Source of the DNA: Microbacterium sp. SLBN-154
GTDB taxonomy: Bacteria; Actinomycetota; Actinomycetes; Actinomycetales; Microbacteriaceae
Length of the DNA: 64,000 nucleotides
NCBI RefSeq assembly: GCF_006715565.1
Contig: NZ_VFNL01000001.1
Span: 1,612,001-1,676,000 of the forward strand
Direction: 5' to 3'
Part shown: positions 8,087-15,192 of the stretch, piece by piece
Layout of the letters: every line of letters starts with the position of its first letter
Position numbering within the stretch: the stretch's first letter is position 1
Made by a program: the position numbers and the translations under genes
Notes under the pieces: model-generated
The model's input: only the letters and a program-made list of their open reading frames with translations
Databases searched by the model: none
What the model was told of the DNA's origin: nothing

Positions 8087-8998
8087 TCACCAGCCGAGGA
8101 ATTGTCCCGCGAGCGCGATGAGGCCAGTCGCCGCCATGTCGGACGTCACCCCGGCCGCCAGCGCGACGCTGCCGGACTTGATAGCGCCACCCAGCCGTTC
8201 TAGCTTCGACCGCTTTTCGGTGTCACTACCGTCACTTGTGATCACGGCGACAGCCTCGCCGATGGCTTTCTGGTCCGTCAGCAGGCGGGAAATCGCCCCG
8301 GTAAGGCCGACGATGTCACCCTTCGCGACCACAGCCGTCTGAGTGATTCCTGTTCCCTGTGCGACGTTCGCACCGTCGCCGTAGATGTGATTGATGTTCA
8401 CTGTCAGGGCACGATGGATATCCGGGTCTTCTCTAGTAGGACCGCCCACCTCTCCCGCGTGCGGGTCCACCGCCTGCAAGTCCAGGGCAAGCTCCAGCGC
8501 CTGGGTCCGGATGCTCTCCGCGATCCCTCGAAGCATCGCGGGCGTGACAACCTTCCGTGCGGAATAGACCCCCATCATGACGAAGCGCGGAACCTTCTGC
8601 TGCTCGACGAGGCTGTTGTAGCGCGAAAGAGCGTAGCCATTCCACGGCTCGCCGAGCTGCTCCTCCTTCGCTGCTAACACCTCGAGTTCCGGAAGGGCCT
8701 GCCGAAACGAGAACCTGAACAACGGCAATAGGTCATCCGGCACGCCGGCGGGCGACAAGGTGCTCTCAGCAGACGAGCCGTATGGCCCTGACCATCTCGC
8801 CTGAACGACCGCATCGAACGGTCCACGGTAAACGGGCAAAGGGGCTTCCGAATCGTAACCGTCGAGTTCAGCGCGCACCCATGTTCGAAGGTCTGACGCA
8901 CCAACCCGAGCGGCCAAAGTTTGCACCTTTCGGAGCAAGTTGGTAGTCGTCATCTCATCAGATGATGCGCCGTCGATGATGTCGTCAAGAAGCCCCAT
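8087..8998 (-). CDS. AbiTii-domain abortive infection protein
   Basis: The 303-residue product is read from ATG 8998, with GAGGGAT upstream; the open frame continues further but without a better start. Residues 1-70 match the AbiTii pattern: GLLDDIIDGAS, then NLLRKVQTLAARVG, then LRTWVRAELDGYD. The middle is helical. The C-terminal third contains a short turn-rich motif (GDGANVAQGTGITQTAVV) and a hydrophobic Gly/Ala-rich tail that could insert in a membrane. AbiTii is one of the two proteins of the lactococcal AbiT phage-exclusion system; its biochemical activity is unknown. It reads as a cargo gene of the element, lying between two related HTH genes. Confidence 0.8.
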   Translation of the reverse strand: MGLLDDIIDGASSDEMTTTNLLRKVQTLAARVGASDLRTWVRAELDGYDSEAPLPVYRGPFDAVVQARWSGPYGSSAESTLSPAGVPDDLLPLFRFSFRQALPELEVLAAKEEQLGEPWNGYALSRYNSLVEQQKVPRFVMMGVYSARKVVTPAMLRGIAESIRTQALELALDLQAVDPHAGEVGGPTREDPDIHRALTVNINHIYGDGANVAQGTGITQTAVVAKGDIVGLTGAISRLLTDQKAIGEAVAVITSDGSDTEKRSKLERLGGAIKSGSVALAAGVTSDMAATGLIALAGQFLGW

Positions 8999-9072
8999 GC
9001 TCGCAGTATCCCTCGCCGATATCGGCTCTTCTGCTCTCACGCGCGCGTAAGCGTGACCGGGAGCCGCGGGCT

Positions 9073-9429
9073 CTAGGGGCTGGGGTACCGGCCGTTGTGG
9101 TGCCGGTCGAGGTTGTAGAGGGCGTAGGAGGCTCTGCGCAGCCGGCTGGTGTCGGTGCCATCGGGGCGATTCGGTGCGTCGAGGAAAGCCTCCCATAGGG
9201 TTCGGGCTCGTCTCGCTCGGCTGACCGCCTGGTCGATCTGCCGGGCGGCGCTGGCAGAGGCGGTGCGTTCGGCGTCGCGGAAGCAGATTCCCTCTTGGCG
9301 GGCGATCTTTGACACCGTTCCACCGGAGACGCCGTGAGCTCGAGCGATGGCGTTCCTGCCGAGGCCGACGCGGATATCGGCGGCGATGCGGTGCCGGATT
9401 TGAGGGTCGAGCGGGGTGGTCGCTGGCAT
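9073..9429 (-). CDS. HTH phage protein coupled to the WhiB-like gene
   Basis: The 118-residue product starts at ATG 9429, which overlaps the TAA of the upstream WhiB-like gene by one base. A helix-turn-helix (LGRNAIARAHGVSGGTVSKI) occupies residues 20-45 and resembles that of the protein encoded at 7547-8080. An Ala/Arg-rich helix follows, then a short tail YALYNLDRHHNGRY. It is probably a DNA-binding regulator or packaging-type protein of the element; the exact role is not known. Confidence 0.65.
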   Translation of the reverse strand: MPATTPLDPQIRHRIAADIRVGLGRNAIARAHGVSGGTVSKIARQEGICFRDAERTASASAARQIDQAVSRARRARTLWEAFLDAPNRPDGTDTSRLRRASYALYNLDRHHNGRYPSP

Positions 9430-9689
9430 TAAGCCGCCTTCTCGCCGCTGCGGTTCTTGGGGCCGTAGTAGCGTCCGGCCCAGAATCCGACGCGGGGGCG
9501 GGCGGCGTCGGCGTACGCGGCGCAGAGGAGTCGCAGGTCGCAGGCCGTGCAGATCGGTTTGAGTGCGGCGATGTCGTCGCGGGTGAGGCGATCGGCTGTG
9601 AACGCGTCGATCCCCTTGCATCCTGGCGTGCGCTCCACCATGCCCTCGAGGAGTCGCTCGTGCGCCTTGTCTGCCCTCTGCGCCGTCAT
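9429..9689 (-). CDS. WhiB-like iron-sulfur regulator of the element
   Basis: The 86-residue product starts at ATG 9689 with GGGAG upstream. Four cysteines at residues 24, 47, 50 and 56 follow the WhiB pattern (one isolated Cys, then C-x2-C-x5-C), and a GFWAG turn follows in place of the usual G(V/I)WGG. WhiB proteins bind a 4Fe-4S cluster and act with the principal sigma factor; many actinophages carry one. It is co-translated with the HTH gene at 9073-9429. Confidence 0.75.
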   Translation of the reverse strand: MTAQRADKAHERLLEGMVERTPGCKGIDAFTADRLTRDDIAALKPICTACDLRLLCAAYADAARPRVGFWAGRYYGPKNRSGEKAA

Positions 9690-9816
9690 CTCGCTCCCAG
9701 TGATCGACGTTTCCCAATCAGTCGCAGAGTAGCCGGGTTTGTGTGCCGTGCCGTGGTGGTGTCGGCATGTCGCCGTACCTTGATCACCCCGGGAACTATG
9801 CGAAGGAGACCGCACC

Positions 9817-10299
9817 ATGCAGCTGCACGAGATCTGGAAAGAGATCATCGAGTCCCACGAGGGCTACTGGAACTACATCCCGAGGGGGCCCCTGTTCAAC
9901 TACAACCTGGGCACCTCGAACGGGGCCGCGTGGGTTGCCGGGTACCACGATGCGCGCGCGGTGCTCCTACACGACGTGGACATCGCGCTCGAGTTCGGGA
10001 TGGACTCGAACATCTGGCAGGAACGGGAGCCCGCGAAGCCTGAGTGGGCACCGTTCGCGGATCGCGAGGTCTTCTTCGTGTGGTGCGACATCATGTACCG
10101 CGGTTCCCTCGTTGACCGGGTTGAGCTCGCCTCGGTCGACGGCGGGCGAGCCACTCTGCCCTTCCCGGAGAAGCGCGACGGGGAGTGGATCGTGATGGAC
10201 CGGCCGTACCACCTCGCCCGCGTCATCGACGACATCCAGGGTGGACGGGAATTCGAGGAGTACTTCGAGCGGAGCGGCATCCGCAAGTGGCCCGCGTGA
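9817..10299 (+). CDS. Lone cargo-type gene of unknown function
   Basis: The 160-residue product starts at ATG 9817 with AAGGAGA at good spacing. It is rich in aromatic and acidic residues (HEGYWNYIPRGP, FFVWCDIMYRG, FEEYFERSGIRKW), looks soluble and mixed alpha/beta, and has no signal or membrane segment. I do not recognise the family. It stands alone, divergent from the WhiB-like unit and ended by a strong hairpin at 10410-10447, an arrangement typical of independently expressed 'moron' genes in prophages. Confidence 0.65.
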   Translation: MQLHEIWKEIIESHEGYWNYIPRGPLFNYNLGTSNGAAWVAGYHDARAVLLHDVDIALEFGMDSNIWQEREPAKPEWAPFADREVFFVWCDIMYRGSLVDRVELASVDGGRATLPFPEKRDGEWIVMDRPYHLARVIDDIQGGREFEEYFERSGIRKWPA

Positions 10300-10409
10300 C
10301 ACGCGAGCAGGCCCTCGATCGGAGAGCTCGCTGACAAGTTCTCGCGACCACGGGTGGCGTAGCGATGGATCGCGCGGGAGCGGGCCTTACGGCGACGGAT
10401 AACTCACTA

Positions 10410-10447
10410 AGAGCCCCGCCCCCGGGTGTGTTGAGGGGCGGGACTCT
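10410..10447. terminator. Strong hairpin between convergent element genes
   Basis: Arms at 10410-10422 and 10435-10447 pair over 13 positions with one mismatch around a 12-base loop. The gap 10300-10457 otherwise shows nothing recognisable. It can end both the rightward gene at 9817 and the leftward unit ending at 10458. Confidence 0.7.
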
Positions 10448-10457
10448 CCTGGTCTAA

Positions 10458-10700
10458 TCACACGTCGCGAGACATGAGCAGCTCGTCGACATCCGGTCGG
10501 CGTTTCAGACCTGCCCGTGTCCCGGCGGCATCGGCTTGGTGTGCAGCAGCCGTGAGCGCCGCCGCGAGCGCGCGCGCCTCGCCCGGAAGCATCCCCGCGG
10601 AAGGCCCTGACATCGTCACCGTGACCCCCGCCACCCCGCAGACGTCCGCCTGTTCGACGACGATCGGGCCGCCCGCGAACCGTGCTTCGAGGACGGCCAT
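10458..10700 (-). CDS. Small unknown protein, last gene of the excisionase unit
   Basis: The 80-residue product overlaps the upstream stop by one base at ATG 10700. It begins with a beta-rich segment (GPIVVEQADVCGVAGVTVTMSG), continues with an Ala-rich helix and ends in a basic acid-tipped tail. No known family is recognised. It lies at the end of the five-gene leftward run that opens with the excisionase-like gene. Confidence 0.6.
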   Translation of the reverse strand: MAVLEARFAGGPIVVEQADVCGVAGVTVTMSGPSAGMLPGEARALAAALTAAAHQADAAGTRAGLKRRPDVDELLMSRDV

Positions 10701-10978
10701 CAGTCGCCCGCGTCTTCTCGTGCCGAGGGTCGGTCCGGGTAGAGGATGCGTAGCTCCTCTGCCAGGCGCATGAGGGTGAACCGGAAGATGTGGCGGATGT
10801 GCCGCTCACCCGCTTTTCCGTCGTCGGTCGTCATGTCAGCGAGCACGGCGTCGAGGAAGTCGGGGTCGTTGGCGTGCCCCCAGACGACCTCGAAGTATCG
10901 CTCGGCGCACGCTCCGAAGATCTCGCGCTCGATCGCGTGGCGTTCTTCGTCGGTGAACTCGGGACCCGGCGTACTCAC
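10700..10978 (-). CDS. Small unknown acidic protein
   Basis: The 92-residue product starts at ATG 10978, overlapping the previous stop by four bases. It is helical and acidic, with EEREAI-like, FEVVWGHANDPDFLDAVL and IFRFTLMRLAEEL segments. No motif is recognised. Coupling to both neighbours makes it a real gene; its function is unknown. Confidence 0.6.
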   Translation of the reverse strand: MSTPGPEFTDEERHAIEREIFGACAERYFEVVWGHANDPDFLDAVLADMTTDDGKAGERHIRHIFRFTLMRLAEELRILYPDRPSAREDAGD

Positions 10979-11502
10979 GCTGCCACCGTCGCAGTGCTCG
11001 CGCTCACGGCATCGAGGGCAGTTCTCGTCAGCTGATTGAGCAGTCGGCTCCGATCCTCATCGTCGCGGCTGAATGCGCCGGCCAGGTCGCCGAGGTCGGC
11101 AAGGGTCCAGGACGAGTGCCCGTTGAGCCGGTGCAGCAACTTCGCTCTGGTCATGCCCGCAGCGTCGGCGGCCACGTTGATCGTCCACTCCCGGTCGCCG
11201 AGCAGCGCCTGCACCTCGGCGGTGATCGCGGCGTCGGCCGGATGCGCCGCCTTGGTCGCGCTGGCGGCCGCGCGCTCGAGTGACTCGGCCATGCGGATGA
11301 GGAAGCGGATCTCCTCGACGAACCGCTTCGTCTCCTGGATGGTGAGGTCACTGACGCCGACGGCATCGACCGGAGCGATCCGCCAGGGTCCGCCGTCGGT
11401 GCGGGTGATGCAGTGCAGTTCGTCGCTGCGCACCGTTGACGGGTAGCTGTAGGTCTCGATCCCGTTGTCGTGGGTGTGGGTGGTGGGGGATAGGGTGATC
11501 AT
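10975..11502 (-). CDS. Phage-type protein with C-terminal HTH
   Basis: The 175-residue product starts at ATG 11502 with AAAGG upstream. The first 60 residues are beta-rich (DELHCITRTDGGPWRI). Residues 60-95 form a charged helix. The C-terminal part has an XRE-like helix-turn-helix (WTINVAADAAGMTRAKLLHR, then SSWTLADLGDLAGAF). It is probably a DNA-binding regulator of the element, within the unit that begins with the excisionase-like gene. Confidence 0.6.
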   Translation of the reverse strand: MITLSPTTHTHDNGIETYSYPSTVRSDELHCITRTDGGPWRIAPVDAVGVSDLTIQETKRFVEEIRFLIRMAESLERAAASATKAAHPADAAITAEVQALLGDREWTINVAADAAGMTRAKLLHRLNGHSSWTLADLGDLAGAFSRDDEDRSRLLNQLTRTALDAVSASTATVAA

Positions 11503-11575
11503 AACGGTTGCCTTTCGGGGTAGCTCAGCCCTCGTGACTCGTGCCGGAGTCGCGGGGGCTTCTTCTGTGTGGGGG

Positions 11576-11902
11576 TCAGGCGAGGCACCAGACGCTCGCC
11601 CTGTTGCCGAGCTTGGAGAAGCCGAACGCGTCGGCCTCGCGGACCTTGCCGGCGACGACGAGCTCGCGTCGGCGTGTGCGGATCGACTGCGGGGTGACAG
11701 TCGGCACCGCGGGGTGGGCGCCCGCCCTGGCGTTGTAGCGGTCGACGATCTCGTCGTCGGTCTGGGGGCCGTACTCGGCCAGGATCGACATGATGACGGC
11801 CTGAACGCGACTGGTGCGGGCGTCGGTCTGAAGGGCTGCCGCCTCCAGCGATGTCCCGGAATCCAGGGCGAGTGCCCGGGTGCGGGCGGCGAGGGCCTTC
11901 AC
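11576..11902 (-). CDS. Winged-helix phage protein
   Basis: The 108-residue product starts at GTG 11902, overlapping the excisionase-like stop by four bases. After a polar N-terminus it has a winged-helix pattern: RVQAVIMSILAEYG, TDDEIVDRYNA, VTPQSIRTRRRELVVAG, then a wing with ADAFGFSKLGNRASVW. This resembles winged-helix modules common in actinophages. A DNA-binding role is inferred. Confidence 0.65.
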   Translation of the reverse strand: MKALAARTRALALDSGTSLEAAALQTDARTSRVQAVIMSILAEYGPQTDDEIVDRYNARAGAHPAVPTVTPQSIRTRRRELVVAGKVREADAFGFSKLGNRASVWCLA

Positions 11903-12132
11903 GATGCCTCCGCCGCGGTGCCCTGGCGCGCGCTTGCCTCGATCCAGTCGATGATGTCGGCGCGGCGGTACAGCACCTTGCGAGGGGTTGGCTTCCGATA
12001 GCGGGGGCCTTCGCCGTGGAATCGCATCTGAGCAAGGTGCGTCCGGCTGAAGCCGAACTCCCGCTCGACGTCGGCCGGCGTCAGGTAGGGGCTCGTCCGA
12101 GCCTCGGGCGATGGTGCGGTTGGTGCGGTCAT
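11899..12132 (-). CDS. Excisionase-like HTH protein
   Basis: The 77-residue product starts at ATG 12132 with GGAGAG upstream. A MerR-type or HTH_17 helix-turn-helix (YLTPADVEREFGFSRTHLAQ), then a wing with RYRKPTPRKVLYRRADIIDW, fits excisionase/Xis and AlpA-like proteins. It is divergent from the repressor-integrase pair across an operator region, the usual place for a recombination directionality factor. It may also act as first regulator of the five-gene leftward unit. Confidence 0.7.
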   Translation of the reverse strand: MTAPTAPSPEARTSPYLTPADVEREFGFSRTHLAQMRFHGEGPRYRKPTPRKVLYRRADIIDWIEASARQGTAAEAS

Positions 12133-12145
12133 AGGTCTCTCCGTC

Positions 12146-12220
12146 TCAAGTAGTCGAAAATTCGATGTACGGATATCTGACCATCTGAAATCACAGCGTG
12201 TCAAGTAGTCGGCTTTTCGA
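12146..12220. promoter_or_regulatory. Immunity operator region with two direct repeats
   Basis: Two 20-bp copies, 12146-12165 and 12201-12220, share TCAAGTAGTCG at one end and TTCGA at the other and lie exactly 55 bases apart. The first copy also holds the palindrome TCGAA-AA-TTCGA. They sit between the divergent excisionase-like gene and repressor, and are the best candidates for repressor binding sites overlapping both promoters. Confidence 0.6.
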
Positions 12221-12233
12221 TTACCATCAGCAC

Positions 12234-13040
12234 GTGTCGATACCTGCTGATCACCCCCTGCGTGACGTGCTCCCTCTCGCGGCCGCCTTCGGCCGGGGAG
12301 TCCGCAAGATCCGCACCGATCACGGACTGACGCTCGACAGGGTCGCGACCACCGCGACGCTGTTCGGCCTCAAGTGGTCGACCGCTCGTGTCGTCGAATT
12401 CGAGAACGGCAAGATCCCCATCACCCTCCCGACGTTGATGCGGGTGGGGACCGCGCTCACAGCCCTCACGGAGAAGCCGGTGACGCTGTCGGACATGCTC
12501 GGCTGGGACCGGTGGCTCGAGTTGCCCGGCGGGGGAGTGATCCATTCCGATGCGTTCCGGCAGGCGTTCGCTGGCGGGCCGGTCGATCTCCGTCAAGGTG
12601 ACGACGTCGAGTTCGCGCGAGATGACGCCACGGACGCGTCGGCGCTGATCGAAGGTGTGCCACCCGGGATCACTGCCCGTCAGCTGAAGTGGATGCACGA
12701 GTACGCAGGTTTGGCCGACGAGCGCGCGGCGAAGACGCTCGGGCTGTCCCTCGATGAGTTCCTCGCCTTCGCGTTCCCCGTCGTCGGGATGGCGCTCAGC
12801 CAAGCGACACATGCCGGCGGCTCAGAGTCACCGCAACAGCGCGGCCACCGCACGCGACGCCTGACGCGTCTGGTCGGCGAGTTCGTGGAGCTGTACAGGT
12901 CCGGCGATCCACGAGTCGTCGGCATCATGTCCCGGCTTGCCGACCTGTGGAGATCAGAGGACCCCGATGCCAAGGCGGCGGTGCGGGCGAGCATCGACGA
13001 GGTCGTCGACGAACTGAGCGACGGGCGTCGGGATGGGTAG
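12234..13040 (+). CDS. Prophage immunity repressor (XRE-like)
   Basis: From GTG 12234 the product is 268 residues; GTG 12198 would add 12 but would overlap the second operator repeat. Neither start has a clear ribosome site, so a leaderless message is possible. Residues 15-75 contain an XRE-type HTH (FGRGVRKIRTDHGLTLDRVA, then STARVVEFENGKI). A middle segment carries an acidic linker, and a second helical region (ITARQLKWMHEYAG...AAKTLGLSLDEFL) resembles a further HTH. It overlaps the integrase gene by eight bases, so repressor and integrase are co-expressed in the lysogen. Confidence 0.75.
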   Translation: MSIPADHPLRDVLPLAAAFGRGVRKIRTDHGLTLDRVATTATLFGLKWSTARVVEFENGKIPITLPTLMRVGTALTALTEKPVTLSDMLGWDRWLELPGGGVIHSDAFRQAFAGGPVDLRQGDDVEFARDDATDASALIEGVPPGITARQLKWMHEYAGLADERAAKTLGLSLDEFLAFAFPVVGMALSQATHAGGSESPQQRGHRTRRLTRLVGEFVELYRSGDPRVVGIMSRLADLWRSEDPDAKAAVRASIDEVVDELSDGRRDG

Positions 13041-14157
13041 CGTCCATCCGTACACGACCGCGGCCGGCAAGAAGCTGTACCGGATCTCCTACCGCCGCCC
13101 GGATCACTCACAGACGACCGAGCGAGGATTTCGCACCAAGCGCGACGCCGAACTGCGGCTCGCCGAGCTCGAGGTCTCGAAGGCGCGTGGCGAGTACGTC
13201 AACCCGGCCACCGCAGCCGTCACGGTCCGGACCCTCGGCGAGGAGTGGCTTGAGAGTCGCCGCGGTGTGCTCAAGCCGTCATCGTTCCGACCGTTGGAGT
13301 CGGCCTGGCGGAAGCACGTCGAGCCGAAGTGGGGGAGTCGCTCGATCGGGGGCATCCGCCACTCCGAAGTGCAGGCGTGGGTATCGAGCATTGAAGGAGG
13401 GTCGACAACGGTCCGCCGGTGTCAAGGAGTCCTCGCCGGCATCCTTGACAACGCCGTCAGCGATCGCCGCCTCACACGCAACGTCGCCCGCAACATCGAT
13501 TTGCCAGCCCGGAAGCGCAATGCACGCAGGCACTATCTGACCCACGGTCAAGTGCAGGCCCTCGCGGACCACGCCAGACACCCCACATTGGTGCTCTTCC
13601 TGGCCTACACGGGCCTGCGTTGGGGAGAGGCGACAGCGCTCCGGGTCCGGCATATTGACGCGCTCAGACGGCGTGTGACGGTCGAAGAGAACGCGGTCCT
13701 CGTGTCCGCACGCGTGCACGTGGGGTCGCCGAAGACGCACCGCTCGCGATCCGTTCCTTATCCCGAGTTCCTCGCGCTGCCGCTCGCGCAGCTCGCCGAG
13801 GGGAAGACGCGCGACCAGCTGCTATTCGGCGACGGCGAGAGCCACGTGAAGCTACCGGCGTCCCGGAACGGCTGGTTCACGGTGGCCGTGCGTGCGGCGC
13901 AAGCCGATGATGAGAGCTTCCCCAGAGTCACGCCACACGACCTGCGTCATACCGCTGCGAGCCTCGCTGTGCAGGCCGGAGCGCACGTGAAGGCCGTGCA
14001 GCGAATGCTCGGACATTCGTCCGCCGCGATGACGCTAGACGTCTACGCCGACCTCTTCGACGACGACCTCGACGCCGTCGCAACGGCCCTCGATGAGGCC
14101 AAGCGCGCGGCGAATGTTGTCACGTCGTTGTCAAAGGAAAGGGACCGCGGGGCCTGA
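13033..14157 (+). CDS. int: Tyrosine site-specific integrase
   Basis: The 374-residue product starts at ATG 13033 inside the end of the repressor gene. An N-terminal AP2-like arm-binding region and a SAM-like core-binding domain (about 65-155) precede the catalytic domain. Catalytic signs are Arg in TGLRWGEA, the box HDLRHTAASL, GHSS, and the Tyr in LDVYADLF near residue 340. The stop lies 25 bases from a tRNA-Arg(CCG) 3' end, its probable attachment site. It inserts and, with the excisionase-like protein, removes the element. Confidence 0.95.
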   Translation: MGSVHPYTTAAGKKLYRISYRRPDHSQTTERGFRTKRDAELRLAELEVSKARGEYVNPATAAVTVRTLGEEWLESRRGVLKPSSFRPLESAWRKHVEPKWGSRSIGGIRHSEVQAWVSSIEGGSTTVRRCQGVLAGILDNAVSDRRLTRNVARNIDLPARKRNARRHYLTHGQVQALADHARHPTLVLFLAYTGLRWGEATALRVRHIDALRRRVTVEENAVLVSARVHVGSPKTHRSRSVPYPEFLALPLAQLAEGKTRDQLLFGDGESHVKLPASRNGWFTVAVRAAQADDESFPRVTPHDLRHTAASLAVQAGAHVKAVQRMLGHSSAAMTLDVYADLFDDDLDAVATALDEAKRAANVVTSLSKERDRGA

Positions 14158-14174
14158 ATGACCCGCGATCCCTT
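14139..14174. terminator. Hairpin overlapping the integrase stop
   Basis: Arms at 14139-14151 and 14162-14174 pair over 13 positions with one mismatch around a 10-base loop that contains the integrase stop. It can end the repressor-integrase message before the oppositely oriented tRNA gene. Confidence 0.6.
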
Positions 14175-14182
14175 GTCCCGAT

Positions 14183-14227
14183 TGGTGCCCCCGACAGGAA
14201 TCGAACCTGCGACCTTTGGTACCGGAA
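14183..14227. other. Predicted attachment site core (attR/attL) in the tRNA 3' half
   Basis: Integrases that sit beside a tRNA 3' end usually recombine in the T arm to acceptor, sometimes reaching the anticodon. The exact core cannot be set without the second copy, which is not in this window. Confidence 0.4.
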
Positions 14228-14258
14228 ACCAACGCTCTATCCCCTGAGCTACGGAGGC
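14183..14258 (-). tRNA. tRNA-Arg (anticodon CCG), 3' CCA encoded
   Basis: The minus strand folds as a cloverleaf: acceptor GCCTCCG with CGGGGGC, D stem GCTC/GAGC, anticodon stem TTGGT/ACCAA around loop TTCCGGT, and T stem GCAGG/CCTGT around TTCGATT. The anticodon CCG reads CGG. Discriminator A is followed by an encoded CCA (14183-14185 on the plus strand). The gene 3' end faces the integrase. Confidence 0.95.
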
Positions 14259-14301
14259 GTACCGGTCGAGATTACCACCCGGGAGAGGGCCTCCCCGACG
14301 G

Positions 14302-15141
14302 TCAGGGAGCGACGACGTCCTCGTCCACCGGCGCGTCGGCGACGACGTCTGCGCCCTCGCCGAGCATGCGCACGGCGTCGGCGACGCGGTCGGCGAGATA
14401 GGCGTGGCCCTCGGTGGAGGGGTGATCGCGACCGATTCCGGTGTCGATCACCGCGTCGTAGTTGGCCTCGCCGATCCACTCCTCGTCGATGGGGGAGACG
14501 TACCACCAGCCGCGTTCGGCCGCGAGGGCGGCGAGATCATCGTCGATCTGCGCGGTCGCCGTCTCCACCGGCAGCACCTGGGGTGCCGGGCCGAGGATCA
14601 CCACCGTGGCGTCGGGGTAGGTCGCCGAGAGCGCATCCCACACCGCCGTGACGGCCTCGCGGTATCCGGCCGGGTAGAGGCGGCGGTCGTTGATCGATCC
14701 CTGCAGGATCACGAGGTCGGGATCCAGCGACGGGTCCAACGCCGCCACGCGCTCGCCGAACGAACCCCCGTCGAGCCCGGGCTTGAGGTACCCGCTGCCG
14801 CGCACTCCGTCCACGACGACCTCGGCGCCCAGGCGATCGGCCAGCTGGTAGGCGTAGCCGAGGGACGGGTCGCTGGCGGCCGAGCCGAAGGTCCACGAGT
14901 CACCGAAGACCAGGATGCGGGGGTCGTCGGGGAGGACCAGGGGAGCGGGCTGCACGACCGCATCCTCGGGTGCGGCGACGGCCACGGGCGGGGCCGGCGG
15001 CGGCGTCAGCCAGGCTCGGATGCCGGCGACGGCGGCCACGGCGCCGACGGCGACGGCGAGCGCGAGCACGGCCGCGATCAGGCGGCCGCGCGACGACAGC
15101 CGAGGGGCGAGGACACGGGGCACACGGGAAGGGTAAATCAC
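14302..15141 (-). CDS. Secreted or membrane-anchored SGNH hydrolase
   Basis: From ATG 15141 the product is 279 residues; GTG 15123 is an alternative, and neither has a clear ribosome site. A basic N-terminus and one hydrophobic segment (about 22-42) suggest a membrane anchor or signal. After a Pro/Ala linker come the SGNH blocks: VFGDSWTFG (nucleophile Ser), a Gly in RGSGY, GSINDRR (block III Asn), and DHPSTEGH (Asp-His of block V). SGNH enzymes are esterases or lipases acting on carbohydrate esters or lipids; the substrate is not evident. Confidence 0.85.
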   Translation of the reverse strand: MIYPSRVPRVLAPRLSSRGRLIAAVLALAVAVGAVAAVAGIRAWLTPPPAPPVAVAAPEDAVVQPAPLVLPDDPRILVFGDSWTFGSAASDPSLGYAYQLADRLGAEVVVDGVRGSGYLKPGLDGGSFGERVAALDPSLDPDLVILQGSINDRRLYPAGYREAVTAVWDALSATYPDATVVILGPAPQVLPVETATAQIDDDLAALAAERGWWYVSPIDEEWIGEANYDAVIDTGIGRDHPSTEGHAYLADRVADAVRMLGEGADVVADAPVDEDVVAP

Positions 15142-15192
15142 TCGGGCCCGGGTACCGAATCCGGCTCACCCGGAGCGTGCGAGGATACTCCG

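Larger units (their letters stand above)
1..14182. mobile_element. Integrated prophage-like or satellite-like element, left end outside window
   Basis: The right boundary is set by a tyrosine integrase whose stop lies 25 bases from the 3' end of a tRNA-Arg gene, the classic arrangement for elements inserted in tRNA 3' ends. Inside are a repressor, an excisionase-like gene, several HTH regulators, a WhiB-like protein, a replication-type protein, a tape measure protein and an AbiTii defence-type gene. By eye the base composition is less GC-rich than the chromosome to the right. No second copy of the tRNA 3' end was found, so the left attachment site must lie before base 1. Terminase large subunit, portal, capsid and lysis genes are not seen here; they may lie further left or be absent. 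Confidence 0.85.

Noticed and set aside
2..9000. A full siphovirus tail module around the tape measure gene
   Set aside because: Only the tape measure protein is recognisable; no tube, chaperone frameshift or baseplate gene was found next to it.
14404..15192. Upstream extension of the transglutaminase-like frame
   Set aside because: It runs antisense through the SGNH hydrolase gene and has no domain; the GTG at 15193 has a ribosome site.
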